Assembly: GCA_030532685.1 (NCBI GenBank)
Contig: JAUNKN010000010.1
Coordinates: 1 to 50,435 of the forward strand
DNA: 50,435 nt
Reading direction: 5' to 3'
Origin: Bacteroidales bacterium
GTDB taxonomy: Bacteria; Bacteroidota; Bacteroidia; Bacteroidales; Bacteroidaceae
The position numbers and the translations under genes are program-made. Positions within the stretch are counted from its first letter, which is position 1. Every line of letters starts with the position of its first letter. Shown here piece after piece: positions 32,898 through 41,647 of this stretch. Below the pieces are notes generated by a model, which made no database searches, was not told the origin of the DNA, and was given only the letters and a program-made list of their open reading frames with translations.

Positions 32898-34505
32898 ATG
32901 AAACGCATCATATATGCCGCTTTGGCACTTTGCCTCACGGCCACCTCGTGTTCCGATTTTCTCGAAACGACTCCTCGCGATGCTCTTTCTCCCTCCACCA
33001 CTTGGAAAACGGCCGAAGATGTCGACAAGTTTGTCGTGGGCTGCTACGAAGACTGGGGCAACTTGTGGGGTGTGCATTTGCTCTACATGGATGCTGCTTC
33101 CGACATCGCCTACAATAACTTCCCTTGGGAAGGATGGACGGTCATCGGCAACGGCTCGTGGACCGAGAGCGACACGGGTTCCGATCTCTACGACTACGGA
33201 GTCATTGCTCGTTGCAACAACGTAGTGGACAACATTGACCGCGCCACTTTCCCCAACGAGAAGGTCAAAAACAATCTTCTTGGACAGGCGCTGGCCATTC
33301 GTGCCTACTCTTACATGAACATGAACTTCTGGTATGGAGGTGTGCCCATCATTGAGCACTTGTTTGAAAATGCCGAAGCTGCCAAAGTGCCTCGCAACAC
33401 CGAAGCCGAAGTTTGGGATTTTGTGAACAAGGATATCGACCGCGCCATCTCCCTGCTCGACGAAAAGCCCGCCAAGTACGGCCGCATCGCCAAAGGAGCT
33501 GCCTTGGCCATCAAGATGCGCGCCTCCTTGTATCAAGGCAAATGGGACGAGGCTGCCAAGGCCGCCAAGGATATCATGATCCTCAATCAGTATCGGTTGG
33601 ACAAGAACTATGCCAACGTCTTCAACGTGCATCAAACCAGTCCTGAGCACATCGCTGTGCACTCCTACGACAAAACGCAGCGCACGCTCTACACCCTCGG
33701 GCAGTTCTTCAACAATGGCGAGGGCGGATGGTCCAGTGTGGTACCCACGCAGGCACTTATCGATCAGTATCTCATGATCGACGGCCAACCCAAGGAGACT
33801 TCCCCCCTTTACGATGCGGCCCATCCCTTTGCCAATCGTGACCCACGCATGAGTATGACGGTGCTCTATCCTGGCTGCAATTTCCAAGGCAAAGTGTTCA
33901 ACACACTCGACCAAGAAATCGACGGGAAGAAAAATCCCAACTATCCCACCTCGGCCGATAACGCGTCGAAAACCTCTCTCACGTGGAGCAAATATGTAAG
34001 CTCAGTGGTACCTGCCGATATGTGGGCTTCGCCCGCCAATATCGTGGTGTTCCGCTATGCCGAAGTCTTGCTGACTCGCGCCGAGGCTCTCAACGAGAAA
34101 AATGGCCCCAGCGAAGAGGTCTACACGCTTATCGACCAGTTGCGCCAACGTGTCAAAATGCCTCTCGTAGACCGCGCTGCCTATGCCACGCAGGAAAGCC
34201 TTCGCGAACTCATTCGTCGCGAGCGTTGCGTGGAGCTGGCAGGAGAAGGTTTGCGCCGTGCCGACATCGTGCGCTGGAAGGATAGCAAGGGCGAAATGTT
34301 GGCCATGACCCTCCTGAATGGCACCTTGAACCGCATCACAGGCACGGTCAATGCCCAGGAGAGCAATCCCGAAAAACGAGCTACCATAGCCAAGAGTGTG
34401 GCTAAGATTGAAACGCGATTGTTCAAGCCTCACTATCGTTATTACCCCATTCCTCGCAAAAATCGCGAGCGCAATCCCAAGCTCACCCAAAATCCTGGAT
34501 ATTAA
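32898..34505 (+). CDS. SusD/RagB-family nutrient-binding outer membrane lipoprotein
   Basis: 535 residues. The signal MKRIIYAALALCLTATSC ends at C18, followed by SDFLE, compatible with surface export. The TPR-like helical SusD fold is shown by LGQALAIRAYSYMNMNFWYGGVP (part; about residues 133-155) and VVFRYAEVLLTRAEALNE (about 382-399), and the C-terminal YPIPRKNRERNPKLTQNPGY is the usual SusD end. It caps the SusC barrel and captures ligand. No glycoside hydrolase, peptidase or regulator accompanies the pair, so the substrate cannot be inferred. Confidence 0.96.
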   Translation: MKRIIYAALALCLTATSCSDFLETTPRDALSPSTTWKTAEDVDKFVVGCYEDWGNLWGVHLLYMDAASDIAYNNFPWEGWTVIGNGSWTESDTGSDLYDYGVIARCNNVVDNIDRATFPNEKVKNNLLGQALAIRAYSYMNMNFWYGGVPIIEHLFENAEAAKVPRNTEAEVWDFVNKDIDRAISLLDEKPAKYGRIAKGAALAIKMRASLYQGKWDEAAKAAKDIMILNQYRLDKNYANVFNVHQTSPEHIAVHSYDKTQRTLYTLGQFFNNGEGGWSSVVPTQALIDQYLMIDGQPKETSPLYDAAHPFANRDPRMSMTVLYPGCNFQGKVFNTLDQEIDGKKNPNYPTSADNASKTSLTWSKYVSSVVPADMWASPANIVVFRYAEVLLTRAEALNEKNGPSEEVYTLIDQLRQRVKMPLVDRAAYATQESLRELIRRERCVELAGEGLRRADIVRWKDSKGEMLAMTLLNGTLNRITGTVNAQESNPEKRATIAKSVAKIETRLFKPHYRYYPIPRKNRERNPKLTQNPGY

Positions 34506-34560
34506 CGCTTGGAGCGTGTGCGACGGCGGCTTTGTGCATCGCACCCACTGAATTTTGAAG

Positions 34561-34604
34561 AGAAGCTGTGTCGAAACGCTCGTTTTGACACAGCTTCTTG
34601 CTGT
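34561..34604 (+). terminator. Terminator after susD-like gene
   Basis: An 18-bp stem, 34561-34578 with 34581-34598, perfect apart from one G-U, followed by TGCTGTTG. It lies 56 bp after the SusD stop. The stem core AAGCTGTGTCGAAACG resembles the terminators at 10785 (GGCCGTGTCAAAAT) and 50252 (AAAGCTGTGCCGAAACT). Confidence 0.8.
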
Positions 34605-34880
34605 TGCATTCGTAGCTCGTTGGCGTGAAGCTCTCGAAATGCAGCGTGCCGCCCATGTTGCTCCATAAGTGTTCGCCGGCTTTATTGCGTCGAGTGGGGC
34701 GATGAGTCTTTTGTCTATGAGCGCACCTTGTTTTTTCGACGCATCGTTGTCGCCTATCTCTCTTGTAGCATCCAACTCGCAGCGCCGTTTTTCGCGGTGG
34801 GAAGCAGAATTTTTTCCTTCCCACTTTCGTATGTCGGATTGCGAGTTTCGTAGGAGCGAATCCATTACCTGCCAAAACTT
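34605..34880. repeat. Non-coding region with nested inverted repeat (repeat family 2, copy 2)
   Basis: No gene. AACTCGCA (34774-34781) and TGCGAGTT (34840-34847) form an outer 8-bp stem. Inside it GTGGGAAG (34797-34804) pairs with CTTCCCAC (34817-34824) across a T-rich loop. The tract ATTTTTTCCTTCCCAC is shared exactly with the region near 40940, so this is a diverged copy of the family seen at 26406 and 40897. Confidence 0.55.
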
Positions 34881-35198
34881 ACGCGCGTGCGCGCGCATCC
34901 CCTTCTTATAGTTCTGTTTTTTACCTCCATTGCTTCCATTTTAGGGGTAATGTGTTGATTTTTAAGGAAAAAACTTGTTGCTTTTGCTTCCACATGGCTT
35001 CCACTTCCTTCCCCTCTTTCCAACGATGAGAGAGTAGGGCGTGTGGAGGGAAAAAGGCACAAGTATAGGCTTTGTGGAAGCGAAATGTAGATTTGCTTCC
35101 ACAGGTTGATGGCCTGAAATACAGTCGTTTAACTCTCTTTGTGGAAGCAGTGGAAGTAAAATGCAGGTGCATAAGGGGAGCGTGCATGCGCGCGCGAA
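34881..35198. repeat. Dispersed palindromic intergenic element, copy B
   Basis: Left end: GCGCGTGCGCGCGCAT, CCCCTTCTTAT, then TGTTTTTTACCTCCATTGCT and TCCATTTT (34882-34942). Right end on the minus strand: CGCGCGCGCATGCACGCT, CCCCTTATGCACC, then TGCATTTTACTTCCACTGCT and TCCA. These are inverted repeats of about 55 bp. The interior holds six or more GCTTCCA/TGGAAGC boxes, one forming a hairpin GTGGAAGC...GCTTCCAC (35084-35102). No gene inside. It ends 70 bp before the lptF promoter box. Confidence 0.8.
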
Positions 35199-35267
35199 AG
35201 CTTTGGAGCCTTGTGCACGGGGCTAAGAAAAGGCTGCATGCCAGGCGCGTAGCCCGAAAAAAAATCG

Positions 35268-35275
35268 TATTTTTG
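35268..35275 (+). promoter_or_regulatory. -7 box for the lptF-ribBA-BI1-aminotransferase operon
   Basis: TATTTTTG fits TAnnTTTG and lies 27 nt before the ATG of the permease gene. No TTTG is found 20 nt upstream, so the -33 element is weak or absent. Confidence 0.5.
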
Positions 35276-35302
35276 CTGCGACTTATATCGTAGTGCACTT
35301 TC

Positions 35303-37210
35303 ATGTTCCGCATCAAACGACTTGACCGATTTATCCTTGCTCAGTTCCTACAGCTCTTTGTAGGTGCTTTCTTCATCTGTCTGTTCGTTTTCATGATGCA
35401 GTTCACGTGGCGTTACATCAACGACCTCGTTGGCAAGGGGCTCACGCTCGACATCTTGGCGCAGTTTTTCTGGCACATGGGCATCACGCTCGTGCCCACC
35501 TCCATGCCCCTGGCTGTTTTGCTGGCTTCGCTCATCACCTTTGGCAACATGGGCGAGAAGCTCGAATTGCTCTCCATGAAAGCTGCTGGCGTGTCGCTCG
35601 TGCGCATCATGCTGCCCATTCTGCTCGTGGTGGTGCCGCTCACGGGCGTATCTTTTTATTTTCAGAACACCGCAGGGCCCAATGCCTTTCGTTCGCTTCG
35701 AGCCTTGCTCATTTCGATCAAGATTTCTCAGCCCGCCGTCGAAATTCCCGAAGGGGTGTTTTATAGTGGAGTGCCCAATGTGAATTTGTATGTAGAGCGC
35801 AAAAATGCCGAGACGGGCATGCTCTATCGCACCATCATTTACAAGACCGACCAAGGTTTTGAGCGCGCACAAATCGTGCTGGCCGATTCGGCACGCCTCG
35901 AGATGACGGCCGACAAGATGCACCTGCGGCTTTCCCTCTGGTCGGGCGAGCAGTTCCAAAACCTCAAGAGCGATAATCTCTCTGTGTTTAAGGGAGAAAG
36001 CGCTCCCTATGACCGCGAAACCTTTGGCTTTAAGGTTTTACTCATCGACTTTGACTCCAACTTCAATAAGCTCGAGGAAGCTCAAATCGGAGCACAACCG
36101 CAGGCCAAAAGCATGCAGCAAATCATACACGATGTCGATTCGATGAATCTCTCGGTCGATTCGACGGCCCTTGCCTTTTTCAAAGAGCGCTTGTACCAGC
36201 AGAGCTACGGGCGCGTGCTGACGAAAAAGGATTCTCTGGCTGTGCAGCGCGCTTTTCAGCGCAAACCACAAACGCTCGATCAGCTCATGGCAAAACTGCC
36301 TAAGGAGCGCGTGCAGCAGGCACAGCAGCAAGCGGTGAGCCAGTTGGAAATGCTGGCTTCCGAGTTTGACTGGCGCACGGAAATAGTGGAAGAGCAAGAA
36401 TACTTCATTCGTCGCCACTGGGTCGAATGGCACACCAAAATCACGCTTTCCCTCGCCTGTTTGCTCTTCTTTTTTGTCGGAGCTCCGCTGGGAGCAATCA
36501 TACGCAAAGGAGGCTTGGGCATGCCTACGGTCATTTCGGTGGGCATTTTCATCCTCTACTACATCATCAACGTGTCGGGCATGAAAATGGCACGCGAGGG
36601 GAGCATCAGTATGTGGCTGGGCATGTGGATTTCCTCCCTCATTTTGGCACCCGCAGGAGCCTATCTGACCTTCATGGCCAATCGCGATTCGGTGGTTTTC
36701 AACTGGGAGCCCTATGTGCAGTTCTGGCGCCGACTCCTCGGTTTGCGCACGCGCCGCAACTTGCTGCGCAAGGAAGTGATTCTCCACGCTCCCGACTATA
36801 CGTCCAATCTCGACTGGATACAGCGCATACGTCAAGATGCCGAGGAATATGGGCGCAGCAAATGCTTGTGGCTGGCTCCCAATTATTTCCGCCTCTTCTT
36901 TCGCACACGACCCGACCATCAAATGGAGCTGCTCAGCGAGCAGATAGAGCGCTTGGTAGAGGATATGAGCAATAGTCGCTCTCCCTACGTCATCAAGCAT
37001 CTCAACAATCTTCCCTATATCTACGCGCACGCCCATACCACCCCCTTTGAGCATCGTCGCTACAACTGGGCTTTTGGTATTTTTGTACCGTTGGGCTTGC
37101 TCCTGTGGGCGCGTTGTTGGCGCTTTCGCCTACGCTTGTTGCGCGACCTGCGCCAAGTGGTGAAATGCTGCAACAGTTTGGAGCGCGACATTCAAGAACT
37201 ACAAAGTTAG
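35303..37210 (+). CDS. LptF/LptG-family permease (YjgP/YjgQ) with C-terminal extension
   Basis: 635 residues. LptF/G form the membrane part of the ABC exporter that extracts lipopolysaccharide from the inner membrane. Segments near residues 12-37, 55-80 and 98-118 are the N-terminal helices; a periplasmic jellyroll region follows; three more helices lie around 375-475 ([48 protein letters not shown]). E. coli LptF is about 366 residues. The extra ~150 residues here are a hydrophilic region (about 480-585) and a seventh hydrophobic segment (about 592-612), then a basic end. Only one such gene is in the window, so F versus G is not assigned. ribBA starts 4 bp downstream. Confidence 0.88.
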   Translation: MFRIKRLDRFILAQFLQLFVGAFFICLFVFMMQFTWRYINDLVGKGLTLDILAQFFWHMGITLVPTSMPLAVLLASLITFGNMGEKLELLSMKAAGVSLVRIMLPILLVVVPLTGVSFYFQNTAGPNAFRSLRALLISIKISQPAVEIPEGVFYSGVPNVNLYVERKNAETGMLYRTIIYKTDQGFERAQIVLADSARLEMTADKMHLRLSLWSGEQFQNLKSDNLSVFKGESAPYDRETFGFKVLLIDFDSNFNKLEEAQIGAQPQAKSMQQIIHDVDSMNLSVDSTALAFFKERLYQQSYGRVLTKKDSLAVQRAFQRKPQTLDQLMAKLPKERVQQAQQQAVSQLEMLASEFDWRTEIVEEQEYFIRRHWVEWHTKITLSLACLLFFFVGAPLGAIIRKGGLGMPTVISVGIFILYYIINVSGMKMAREGSISMWLGMWISSLILAPAGAYLTFMANRDSVVFNWEPYVQFWRRLLGLRTRRNLLRKEVILHAPDYTSNLDWIQRIRQDAEEYGRSKCLWLAPNYFRLFFRTRPDHQMELLSEQIERLVEDMSNSRSPYVIKHLNNLPYIYAHAHTTPFEHRRYNWAFGIFVPLGLLLWARCWRFRLRLLRDLRQVVKCCNSLERDIQELQS

Positions 37211-37214
37211 AACC

Positions 37215-38429
37215 ATGCAAGATATTCAACTCTCTACCATAGAGGAAGCCCTCGAGGATTTCCGTCAAGGTAAATTTCTCGTCGTCGTGGACGATGAAGA
37301 TCGCGAAAACGAAGGCGATCTCATCACGGCTGCCGAGCTGATTACGCCCGAAAAAATCAACTATATGCTACGTTTGGGACGTGGTGTGCTTTGTGCCCCC
37401 ATCACCAAGGAGCGCTGCCGCGAACTCGAACTCGACCGCCAAGTACAGAGCAATACCTCGGTCTTGGGAACACCTTTCACCGTGACCATCGACCTGCTCG
37501 AAGGGTGCACCACGGGAGTTTCCACCCACGACCGCGCTGCTACGATCAAGGCCTTGGCCAATCCTGATGCCCGTCCCGAATGGTTTGGACGTCCTGGTCA
37601 TATCAATCCGCTTTATGCGCAAGATCGAGGCGTGTTGGCTCGTGCTGGGCACACCGAAGCCGCTGTCGATTTGGCACGCATGGCGGGTTTGCAACCCGTG
37701 GCTTGTCTGATTGAGATTCTCAATGAGGATGGTACGATGGCCCGCATGCCTCAACTCTTGGAGTTTGCGCAGCGTGAGCATCTCAAAATCATAACCATCA
37801 AGGACCTTATTGCCTATCGTTTGCAGGAGGAAAGCCTTGTAGAACGTGGCGAAGAAGTGGCCATGCCCACCGATTATGGAACCTTCCGTCTCATTCCTTT
37901 CCATGAGAAAAGTCGTGGTTTAGATCATGTGGCCCTCTTCAAAGGAACGTGGGAACCTGGCGAACCACTCCTTGTGCGCGTGCATTCGAGTTGCGTCACG
38001 GGCGATATCTTCGGGTCGCAGCGCTGCGATTGCGGCGAGCAGTTGCACCGCTCCATGGAACTCATAGAACGCGAGGGCAAGGGAATGATTCTCTACCTCA
38101 ACCAAGAAGGGCGCGGCATCGGTTTGATGGCCAAAATCGCAGCTTACAAACTCCAAGAAGAAGGCCTGGACACGGTCGATGCCAATGTGCATTTGGGCTA
38201 CGACCCCGATGAGCGCGACTATGGTGTAGGCGCGCAAATCTTGCGCGAACTGGGCGTCACGAAGATGCGTCTCATCACCAACAATCCCGTGAAGCGAGTG
38301 GGGCTTGAGGCTTATGGCCTTGAAATCGTCGAAAACGTGCCTATGGAAATCCAGCCTACTCCCTACAACGAACGTTACTTGCGCACCAAGCAAGAGCGCA
38401 TGAGCCATACCTTGCACTTTAACAAATAA
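37215..38429 (+). CDS. ribBA: Bifunctional DHBP synthase / GTP cyclohydrolase II
   Basis: 404 residues. It makes both riboflavin precursors: 3,4-dihydroxy-2-butanone 4-phosphate from ribulose 5-phosphate, and the pyrimidine from GTP. The RibB half (1 to about 205) has [14 protein letters not shown] (23-36) with the metal and substrate acids, and the block [12 protein letters not shown] (about 97-108). The RibA half has the zinc Cys set in [18 protein letters not shown] (about residue 260 onward) and [10 protein letters not shown]. It is tightly packed with its neighbours (4 and 12 bp), and no FMN riboswitch is visible. Confidence 0.97.
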   Translation: MQDIQLSTIEEALEDFRQGKFLVVVDDEDRENEGDLITAAELITPEKINYMLRLGRGVLCAPITKERCRELELDRQVQSNTSVLGTPFTVTIDLLEGCTTGVSTHDRAATIKALANPDARPEWFGRPGHINPLYAQDRGVLARAGHTEAAVDLARMAGLQPVACLIEILNEDGTMARMPQLLEFAQREHLKIITIKDLIAYRLQEESLVERGEEVAMPTDYGTFRLIPFHEKSRGLDHVALFKGTWEPGEPLLVRVHSSCVTGDIFGSQRCDCGEQLHRSMELIEREGKGMILYLNQEGRGIGLMAKIAAYKLQEEGLDTVDANVHLGYDPDERDYGVGAQILRELGVTKMRLITNNPVKRVGLEAYGLEIVENVPMEIQPTPYNERYLRTKQERMSHTLHFNK

Positions 38430-38441
38430 AACAGAACGACT

Positions 38442-39161
38442 ATGTATCCCGAAAACAACTATTCTCGCAGCTATACCGTGCCTGGTCGCGGTCGCACGCT
38501 CTCCCTGCCCAAGGTAATGCAAAATGTGTACATTTGGATGGCTCTCGCCTTGACCATGACTGGGCTTACGGCCATGGCTGTGGCCACACAACCTCAAATC
38601 ATCTCGGCGCTTTATGGCAATAGCTTCCTACTTTGGGGCTTGTTGCTTGCCGAAATAGGTCTCGTCGTTTATCTCTCGTCGCGCATCATGCGTATGAGCT
38701 TCACCACGGCAGGTTTGCTTTTTGCACTGTATGCCGTGCTCAATGGCGTAACACTGTCGGCCATTTTCCTGATTTATACGGCCGAGAGCATCGCTCAGAC
38801 CTTCTTTATTACTGCAGGCACTTTTGGAGCGATGGCAGCAGTAGGGCTTTTTGTCAAGAAAGACCTTTCTGGCTTGGAGCGCTTTCTATTCATGGCACTC
38901 ATTGGTTTGATTGTTGCTTCGTTGGCCAACTGGTTTTTTAAGAGCGAAGGTCTTGCTCTCGTGCTCAATTATGTCGGTGTGCTCCTTTTCGCAGGACTTA
39001 CCGCCTACGATACGCAAAAAATCAAGGTGATGCTCCAGCAAGCAGGTCAGGAAGAGAGCGAAAGCACCATGAAGATAGCGCTTTTGGGTAGTCTTACGCT
39101 CTATCTTGATTTCATCAACCTCTTCCTTTATTTGCTGCGCTTCTTCGGTTCCCGCGACTAA
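38442..39161 (+). CDS. BAX inhibitor-1 / YccA family membrane protein
   Basis: 239 residues with seven hydrophobic segments. The family features are VYIWMALALTMTGLTAM near residue 28 and the C-terminal LNYVGVLLFAGLTAYDTQKI (about 172-191), where the Asp is part of the BI-1 pH-sensing di-aspartyl site. Homologues are calcium-leak channels or FtsH modulators; ftsH lies 2.5 kb downstream in the next operon, a possible functional link but not evidence by itself. Confidence 0.92.
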   Translation: MYPENNYSRSYTVPGRGRTLSLPKVMQNVYIWMALALTMTGLTAMAVATQPQIISALYGNSFLLWGLLLAEIGLVVYLSSRIMRMSFTTAGLLFALYAVLNGVTLSAIFLIYTAESIAQTFFITAGTFGAMAAVGLFVKKDLSGLERFLFMALIGLIVASLANWFFKSEGLALVLNYVGVLLFAGLTAYDTQKIKVMLQQAGQEESESTMKIALLGSLTLYLDFINLFLYLLRFFGSRD

Positions 39162-39199
39162 TTTTAGCACCATTTTATTATCCATTTATCCATAGCACT

Positions 39200-40390
39200 A
39201 TGCAACTTTCAGCTCTCATCAATCGCTTGGCACCTTCGGCCACCTTAGCCATGTCGCAAAAAAGTGCCGAACTCAAAGCTCAAGGCATCGACATTATCAA
39301 CTTGAGTGTGGGGGAACCCGACTTCAATACGCCCGATCACATCAAGGAGGCTGCCAAAACGGCCATCGACCAAAACTGGTCGCGCTATAGCCCCGTGCCC
39401 GGTTATCTCGACCTGCGCGAAGCCATCTGTGAGAAACTGAAACGTGAAAATGGCTTGGACTACACACCTGCGCAAATCGTTGTAGCCAATGGTGCGAAGC
39501 AAGCCGTGTGCAACGCGCTGCTCGCCTTGGTAAATCCTGGCGACGAAGTGATTATTCCCGCTCCCTATTGGGTGAGCTATCCCGATATGGTGCGTATGGC
39601 CGACGGGACTCCCGTGACCATTCCTGCGAGCATCGAGCAAGATTTCAAAATCACTCCTGCCCAACTCGAAGCGGCCATCACTCCCCGCACACGCGCCATT
39701 ATTCTTTGCTCTCCCTCTAATCCCACAGGTTCGGTGTATAGTGCTGAGGAGCTTGAAGGCCTCGCTGCCGTGCTTCGTCAGCACCCTCAAGTAATGGTCA
39801 TTGCCGACGAAATCTACGAGCACATCAACTACGTAGGCAAGCACGCCTCTATTGCCACTTGCGAAGGAATGTTGGAACGTACGGCAATCATCAATGGCGT
39901 GTCCAAGGCCTATGCCATGACAGGCTGGCGCATCGGATTTGTGGCCGCTCCTTTGGCATTGGCTAAGGGCATCAACAAGCTGCAAGGCCAGTACACCTCG
40001 GGCCCTTGCTCTGTATCGCAAAAAGCCTCGGTAGCTGCTTTCTCGGGCGACCAAGCCCCTGTCGAAGAGATGCGCCAAGCCTTCGAGCGTCGCAAGGAAC
40101 TCATTGTTCGTCTGGCCAAAGAAGTGCCCGGTTTTGAGGTGAACAATCCTCAAGGTGCTTTCTACCTTTTCCCCAAGTGCTCGGCCTACTTTGGCAAGCG
40201 TTATGGCGATAAGGTGATCAACACCTCCGACGATTTTGCCCTTTTCCTCCTCGAAGAAGCTCACGTGGCTTGCGTAGGTGGCGATAGTTTTGGTAGCCCC
40301 GAATGCTTCCGCATGAGCTATGCCACGAGCGATGAGAATATCGTTGAGGCCATGCGTCGCATCAAGGCTGCTTGCGAAAAGTTGGCTTAA
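39200..40390 (+). CDS. Aspartate-type pyridoxal-phosphate aminotransferase
   Basis: 396 residues, class I aminotransferase, subgroup Ib (AspB-like). The Schiff-base Lys is K236 in NGVSKAYAMTGWRIGF. Other markers are INLSVGEPDFNTP (33-45), SPSNPTGSVY (171-180) and DEIYEH (203-208). Substrate is likely aspartate/2-oxoglutarate, possibly prephenate as well. It is the last gene of its operon; a terminator follows 46 bp after the stop. Confidence 0.93.
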   Translation: MQLSALINRLAPSATLAMSQKSAELKAQGIDIINLSVGEPDFNTPDHIKEAAKTAIDQNWSRYSPVPGYLDLREAICEKLKRENGLDYTPAQIVVANGAKQAVCNALLALVNPGDEVIIPAPYWVSYPDMVRMADGTPVTIPASIEQDFKITPAQLEAAITPRTRAIILCSPSNPTGSVYSAEELEGLAAVLRQHPQVMVIADEIYEHINYVGKHASIATCEGMLERTAIINGVSKAYAMTGWRIGFVAAPLALAKGINKLQGQYTSGPCSVSQKASVAAFSGDQAPVEEMRQAFERRKELIVRLAKEVPGFEVNNPQGAFYLFPKCSAYFGKRYGDKVINTSDDFALFLLEEAHVACVGGDSFGSPECFRMSYATSDENIVEAMRRIKAACEKLA

Positions 40391-40435
40391 ACCTCTTGCT
40401 TTTCTCGCATTGGGAGAGAAGTATATCCCCGTCCA

Positions 40436-40476
40436 CAAGGCCGCATCTTCTCGTTGAGGGTGCGGCCTTGTTTTAT
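40436..40476 (+). terminator. Terminator after the aminotransferase
   Basis: CAAGGCCGCA (40436-40445) pairs perfectly with TGCGGCCTTG (40461-40470), a 15-nt loop, followed by TTTTATGTTTT. Confidence 0.8.
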
Positions 40477-40490
40477 GTTTTGTCCTCTCT

Positions 40491-40782
40491 CGTGTGCGCA
40501 CGCGCGCGCACTCTCTTAAATTGTTCTTTGTGTTTTGCTTCCATTGCTTCCATTTTTAAGACAACTGTTTGTTTTTCAGCAGACTAAGTGTGGAAGCACT
40601 TTCGCTTTTGCTTCCACACATACACCCTCTTCGTTTGTTCCATATTCATCATAATGTGGAGGAGGCAATTTGTTTTGCTTCCATATCGAATCTTTTTGAT
40701 AATAAGGGAGATAAGTTGTTTTGTGGAGGCGATGGACGTAAAAATAAATATCGTAAAGGAGAGGATGCGCGTGCGCGTGAGG
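40491..40782. repeat. Dispersed palindromic intergenic element, copy C
   Basis: Left end: GTGTGCGCACGCGCGCGCA, then TTTGTGTTTTGCTTCCATTG and CTTCCATTTTT (40491-40557). Right end on the minus strand: CTCACGCGCACGCGCAT, then CTCTCCTTTACG and ATTTTTACGTCCATCGCCTC (40722-40780), so the ends are inverted and more diverged than in copies A and B. Interior hairpin TGTGGAAGC...GCTTCCACA (40589-40618). No gene inside. Confidence 0.7.
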
Positions 40783-41163
40783 CAGAAACATTCGTGTGGG
40801 GGCATTTGTTGTGAAGAGTGCGTGTCCTCATCCACAGTTTTGTCAATTCTCTTCGCCTGTGTTTTCTACCCAAAGCTGCGACTCACTTTGCAAAATCTGC
40901 GTGCGTCGTAGAAAATTCTCCTTCCCACGCAGGATTTTTTCCTTCCCACGCAGGAATTTGGAGGTGTGATGTGAGTTGTTTTTCTCGCTTTGTGATTTAT
41001 CCTGACAGGGTAGAATGGAGTTTTTTGAGAAGGCGATGTCCATGGAGCGTCTTTGTCAGGAGCGCGCGAAGCTTCCTGAGGAGTCCTTCCGATGGCACGA
41101 AGTTTGCAGAAGAACAAGTAGACGAAGCCTTTGTGTTGCAGAAAAGTAATTGCCAGAGGAAGT
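40783..41163. repeat. Non-coding region with terminator-like repeat (repeat family 2, copy 3)
   Basis: No gene is convincing in either strand. CTGCGTG (about 40897) pairs with CACGCAG (about 40927), followed by GATTTTTT. Two direct copies of CCTTCCCACGCAGGA (about 40920 and 40941) lie in tandem. The segment CGTGCGTCGTAGAAAAT is identical to that in the nested hairpin at 26434. The remainder up to the rsfS promoter shows nothing recognisable. Confidence 0.55.
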
Positions 41164-41194
41164 TTTGTCAATCGCCCGAAAGTAGGTATCTTTG
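41164..41194 (+). promoter_or_regulatory. Promoter of rsfS-ftsH-cdsA
   Basis: TTTG at 41164-41167 and TATCTTTG at 41187-41194 with 19 nt between, a good consensus match. The rsfS start lies 96 nt downstream. Confidence 0.75.
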
Positions 41195-41290
41195 CAATCT
41201 CTGTTTGCCCGCTTCTTTCTCTTGGCGAAAGTCGCTGTAGCGGCACTCATTTCAACCTTTCAAAATTAGCATTCAAAAGTCCATTCCTAT

Positions 41291-41644
41291 ATGACTAAAG
41301 ACCTCATAGACATCATCATCGACGGCATTCAAGATAAGAAAGGCCGCAACATCACCGTGGCCGATCTTAGTGCCATCGTTACTGCTCCTACCGAAGCTTT
41401 TGTGATCTGCACCGCAGGTTCGCCTGCACAGATGGATAGCATCATCGATAGCATCGAAAATGCAGCTCGCACTCGTGCTGGCGAACGTCCATCGGCCATT
41501 GCTGGTCGTCAAAATGCCCAGTGGGTGGCCATGGACTTTGGCAGCGTCATGGTACACGTTTTTCTGCCCGAAGTGCGCGAGTTCTACGACCTCGAGCACC
41601 TTTGGGACGATGCCGCAATCACACAAATCCCCGATCTCGACTAA
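41291..41644 (+). CDS. rsfS: Ribosome silencing factor
   Basis: 117 residues, typical RsfS/Iojap length. The protein binds L14 and blocks subunit joining in starved cells. Conserved segments are DIIIDGIQDKKGRNI (7-21), FVICTAGSPAQMDSI and WVAMDFGSVMVHVFLPEVREFYDLEHLW (part; about residues 77-104), the latter the core of the fold. Its stop is 3 bp before the ftsH ATG; the two genes are commonly linked in Bacteroidota. Confidence 0.95.
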   Translation: MTKDLIDIIIDGIQDKKGRNITVADLSAIVTAPTEAFVICTAGSPAQMDSIIDSIENAARTRAGERPSAIAGRQNAQWVAMDFGSVMVHVFLPEVREFYDLEHLWDDAAITQIPDLD

Positions 41645-41647
41645 ATT

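Noticed and set aside
34881-35198. Reading the repeated GCTTCCA/TGGAAGC boxes as a CRISPR array
   Set aside because: The units are only 7-9 bases, irregularly spaced and in both orientations; there is no constant repeat with uniform spacers and no cas gene.
37211-37300. FMN riboswitch upstream of ribBA
   Set aside because: Only 4 bp separate ribBA from the preceding gene and no RFN-type conserved helices are visible in or before that gap.
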